Assembly: GCA_914767885.1 (NCBI GenBank) | Contig: CAJZBQ010000039.1 | Location: 682,001 to 746,000, forward strand | DNA from: Blepharisma stoltei | Taxonomy: Eukaryota > Ciliophora > Heterotrichea > Heterotrichida > Blepharismidae | DNA length: 64,000 bases | Direction: 5' to 3' | In this document: piece after piece, positions 61,201-64,000 of the stretch | How positions within the stretch are numbered: position 1 is the first letter of the stretch | Layout of the letters: each line of letters starts with the position of its first letter | The notes under the pieces: model-generated | Told to the model about the DNA's origin: nothing | Databases searched by the model: none | What the model saw: the letters and a program-made list of their open reading frames with translations, nothing else | Program-made: the position numbers and the translations under genes

Positions 61201-64000
61201 ATTTTTTTTGGCCTATTTTTTTTTGGCCTATTTTTTTTGGCCTATTTATTTTAGGTCTATTTTTTTTAGGTCTATTTTTTCTGTCGAGGATAATTCATGA
61301 AGCTGCTGAGAGAACTAAATAATTATTGGGTAACGGATGTATTTCCTTACACGATTAATATTGAGTTAATTAAGTGGAAAAATCCTAATTAAATTTAAAA
61401 TTCTCGAAATTTAAAAAGCAATGAATTAGCATTATTGGAGTAAGAGATCTGTTAAAGGTGTATTTTATGTTGATAAAATCGTTTAAAATACATTAAAAGT
61501 CATATTAAAATCATTAGTATGAAATTAGGCCTAAATATTAGTAAAAAATAGCTAAAAAATGGCCAAAAAAAGTCCAAAAAAAGTTCAAAAAAATAGGTCA
61601 AAAAAAAATAGGCTAAAAAAAAATAGGCCAAAAAAAAATAGGCCAAAAAAAAAAAATAGGTCAAAAAAAAATAGGCCAAAAAACATAGGCCAAAAAAAAA
61701 TAGGCCAAATAAAATTAGGCAAAAAAAAATAGGCCAAAAAAAAATATGCCAAAAAAGCTTAGGCTAAAAAAAAAATAGGCCAAAAAAAAAATAGGCCAAA
61801 AAAATATAGTCTTTATGGAGTAGACCTCGTGTGAAGGAACCTTTTTGTGAGATATATAAATTCTATAAGAAATTTATATATATAGCCTATTAAGAAATAT
61901 AAGGGTGTTTTTGATAGAAAAATTATTGGAAAAGGGCATAATACAATTTTAATATGGCTTTTGCCTAGTTTTGAAGAATTTTTGTATGCTTTAAGCTGCT
62001 CAAAGAAAAGCTTTCCAATTTATCTATATGAATGCAGCCAGCATAAGCTAGATACTATGAATATTGATAAAAGAAGACAGTCCGCCCCAATTGTCCTGCT
62101 CCAGCAGAACACAACACTATGCAGGTCTATTCAACTTCTCCAAAGAATCTATAAAGCTGTGCTAAATGGAACTTATTACCAAGCATTAAAAAACGAAGAA
62201 TTACTCGCCACCTTTGAAGATATGGAAAGGCTTGTTTCCTGCTGCGAAATCAGCACCTACACAATAGAAATTTCAATAATTTACAACCATCTCCACAAGC
62301 AGTGGGACTCCCTTGAAGACCTTTCTAAATGCTTAATTTCTCGCAGTCTTGAGCTGAATTCTGATTTATTTAGAGAAATTGATGAAAAATTCAACAAGCT
62401 TTTATCAAAATATTTTAAAAGAATCCCTAATAGTAACTATTTTATCCTAAACGATGATAAAGAAAAATGTTTATTAAGCATCGATGACTTTACAACCCTT
62501 CTAAGCCACTGCACAGTAAACCCTGAGGTTTCTATAAATCTGTACAGTCTTCAGCATAAAACTTTTTTTTCTAAAGAGCGGCACCAACATAAAAATTTAG
62601 AATCTCCTATATCCCCTACCAAAAAAATAAAAACTGGGCTATTAAGTATCGTAGGAGAAAAAGCACGGTCTTTATATGCAGAAATTACCTTGGATTTATT
62701 ATCAAAAAATTTACCGATTGACCCTATAACTTTATCATTTGTGTTAGAACAGCTGAATTATGTTCATGAGACCGTAAAATTTGAGTATAAGGTAGAGTCT
62801 GTGCTGAAGGAGCAGGATATCACGGAGCTGATTAACCAAGAATTTGTAAAAGGAAAAGTAGTGTCGACGAGGACTATTGGGAATGTGCACTTTGTGGTAT
62901 GCCAAATAGTGATAGCACATCCAGGAATTTGCCAGGAAATGGTGGATAATGATTATTCAGTACCTTTTTGGGTGATTATTAATGTCCTGCAGCCCAATAT
63001 CATTGAATGTTCCTTTTTCTTGCCAGACCATATGAAAAATACAGAGCTGACTGTAGAAAAGGTCCAGGCAAGGCTTACAGGGTATTTTAAAGATATCGAA
63101 ATTAGAGTAAACCAAAGGATGCTGCTAAAACAGCTAGAGGAAACTGGAAAAATTTCTAATTTATTGATGAATATTGATAACCAAATTGAATTTCCTAATG
63201 AAAACTACGAAAAAGGCCCAAGAGAACGCGCAAAAAAAAGATTCACACGATTTTCTACCACAAATAAAATCCTCCCCAACCAAAAGCCAATCACAAAAAA
63301 CCTTACAGCTTACAAGCTTCCTCTGCAGCATACAAACCAGTTTATAGTTTCTGATAGACTTGCCAAAAATGAGTCAATAAATTCCTTAGTCTCAAAATTC
63401 TCAATTCCTCCATTTTTAATTGACAATCGTGAAGGGCTATATCAGCTTGCCCATGACTCTGACATTCTTGTATTTAAATTTTCTGAGATTGAGCAAGAAA
63501 GAATAGCGTCATACCCAAAGCACCAGACGACGCCTAATAATTCTCCGAGTCATAGGAGGACTTCTTCATCTTTGATAATCAGGATGGTGAAATTAGAAAT
63601 TTATGGAATTGATCCGCCTTCGGCGGATACGATAGAAAAGCTAGAACAAAGGGTCCAGGAGCAGCTGCAGCAGATTTCACTGTTTAAGCTTGCAGATTCG
63701 TTGATAAAAAATCAAAAAAATGTAATGACCCTGGGGGATTCACAGTTTATCCAAGGAAACCTGCCACCTATTATTATATTATTTCCTATTACCTCGCTGG
63801 TTTCTGATATAAATTTATTAGCGAAATACACGAAGCAGAATTTAATGAGATTTTTAGTGCTATTCCAAATAAGAGAATTGTTAAACGAAAAGGAGCCGTC
63901 TGTGCTCGTATATAATTATTTAAATATCATTGAAAGCAGCTCATATAAAACAAATTCACCTATATTTAAATCGAGACAGGAAACTAAACAGGCTCAATTT
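58262..64000 (+). CDS. SZT2: SZT2-like protein (KICSTOR subunit), 5' five-sixths or less; runs off the window
   Basis: The ATG at 58262 (MERLETTVLANFRKVSFVER) leads to the vWA-like N-terminal domain of SZT2: YRIIIMIDLPPSVFSYN, then VVVQSYRLQHF, MVVYITDAVNCNLVLG and SYSSQFGYLPDPMNIKLMAK. Later blocks: HLSKWHRWFHVESLDLI, FYSIGYCERDKYLLLKPLEV, and far downstream EIYGIDPPSADTIEKLEQRV ... MTLGDSQFIQG, matching the repeated SZT2 segment. From about 61900 the frame is open to 64000. Inserts to remove: 58552-58643, 59631-59711, about 60228-60385, 60664-60731, the foldback 61167-61851 and about 41 nt after 61857. In animals SZT2 scaffolds KICSTOR and GATOR1 to restrain TORC1 when nutrients are low. 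Confidence 0.82.
58543..58643 (+). other. 92-nt IES with 9-bp direct repeat containing TA
   Basis: ATTTTTATA at 58543-58551 and 58635-58643. Deletion gives VVKKFLYENSADINAK, length 2 mod 3 as required. Confidence 0.85.
59623..59711 (+). other. 81-nt insert with 8-bp direct repeat
   Basis: GTAAATAT at 59623 and 59704. Deletion joins DIIQWGVNI to HLSKWHRWFHVES in frame. Confidence 0.75.
60228..60385 (+). other. IES with two internal hairpins
   Basis: Deletion at TA (near 60229 and 60384) joins INIEVSSI to FASRLKQGFYSIGY. Inside, TCGGACCAAATCGCTTTTTG continues to GTCCGA (hairpin 1), and CCGATAAATTCCGATCAGAA continues to TTTATCGG (hairpin 2). The arms are exact. Confidence 0.6.
60664..60731 (+). 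other. 68-nt TA-bounded IES
   Basis: Joins YSSIFCL to FIISGYKCLEHKLD. Length 2 mod 3 matches the shift between overlapping frames. Confidence 0.65.
61157..61851 (+). mobile_element. 685-nt foldback element with 10-bp target-site duplication and A-rich TAGGCC arrays
   Basis: TTTTTGTGAG at 61157 and 61842. Just inside, CTTCACACGAGGTCTACTCC (left) pairs with its complement at the right end. Next to the left arm are seven-odd units of TTTTTTTTGGCCTA (61197-61290); next to the right arm a longer array of TAGGCCAAAAAAA-type units (61560-61805), the complement of the left array. The whole can fold into a long hairpin. It interrupts SZT2 after VHHFL-W. Confidence 0.85.
61857..61897 (+). other. Probable 41-nt IES
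   Basis: TA at 61857 and 61898. Deletion gives FLWDIYKGVFDRKIIGKGHN in frame with the long downstream coding region. It is very short, and alternative TA pairs of 38 and 47 nt exist. Confidence 0.5.

Noticed and set aside
61560-61805. CRISPR-like array (regular TAGGCC units)
   Set aside because: Units are 12-16 nt with no spacers and form half of a foldback element in a eukaryotic gene.
1-64000. Reading the 40-900 nt interruptions as ordinary long introns
   Set aside because: They lack GT...AG ends, are bounded by TA or direct repeats, and genuine introns here are 15-16 nt.

Overview
Organism and genome type. This looks like germline (micronuclear) DNA of a heterotrich ciliate, most like Blepharisma. 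Three signals support this. (1) UGA is read as tryptophan: in-frame TGA falls on conserved Trp positions (calpain LGNC-W, NEK SPEV-W-KD, REV3, RING-CH protein), and genes end only in TAA or TAG. (2) Introns are 15 or 16 nt GT...AG; ten are placed here. (3) Most genes are broken by AT-rich inserts. Removing them at a TA, or at a short direct repeat, restores the frame and a family-like protein. These are internal eliminated sequences (IESs) that are cut out when the somatic nucleus forms. Species is not determinable from the window.

Layout. 1-9.3 kb: end of a mitochondrial protein gene, a long coiled-coil gene, a TPR/RRM-like gene, a 1.2 kb foldback element, another coiled-coil gene and a TTD14-like P-loop protein. 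9.8-18 kb: a Kelch-NAD kinase fusion, a secreted protein and the catalytic subunit of DNA polymerase zeta (REV3). 18.6-24.6 kb: a NEK kinase and a seven-TM GOST-type protein holding two families of dispersed repeats. 25-31 kb: 14-3-3, kinesin-II subunit KAP3 and a coiled-coil gene. 31.5-37.5 kb: three paralogues of an unknown family, a two-TM protein, a small helical gene and its broken copy. 37.6-46 kb: cathepsin L-like protease, coiled-coil genes, a HIT hydrolase and SEC61 gamma. 46-58 kb: second NEK kinase, mitochondrial RRM protein, two tandem calpains, an organelle-type membrane protein and a RING-CH E3. 58.3-64 kb: most of an SZT2-like gene that runs off the end.

Mobile DNA. Two classes of insert occur inside exons. 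One is short, TA-bounded IESs (41-393 nt). The other is longer repeats (about 450-900 nt) flanked by 8-11 bp target-site duplications, some sharing an AAATAAAATG-like terminus, which look like retroposons. Palindromic MITEs are nested in the longer ones. For nearly every junction I checked that the deleted length restores the downstream frame.

How the genes relate. Genes are packed on both strands with gaps often under 100 bp (NEK and GOST are 25 bp apart). There are no operons and no shared pathway is evident. KAP3 and the NEK kinases suit a ciliated cell. SZT2 is the KICSTOR subunit acting upstream of TORC1 in animals. No rRNA, tRNA or CRISPR array was recognised.
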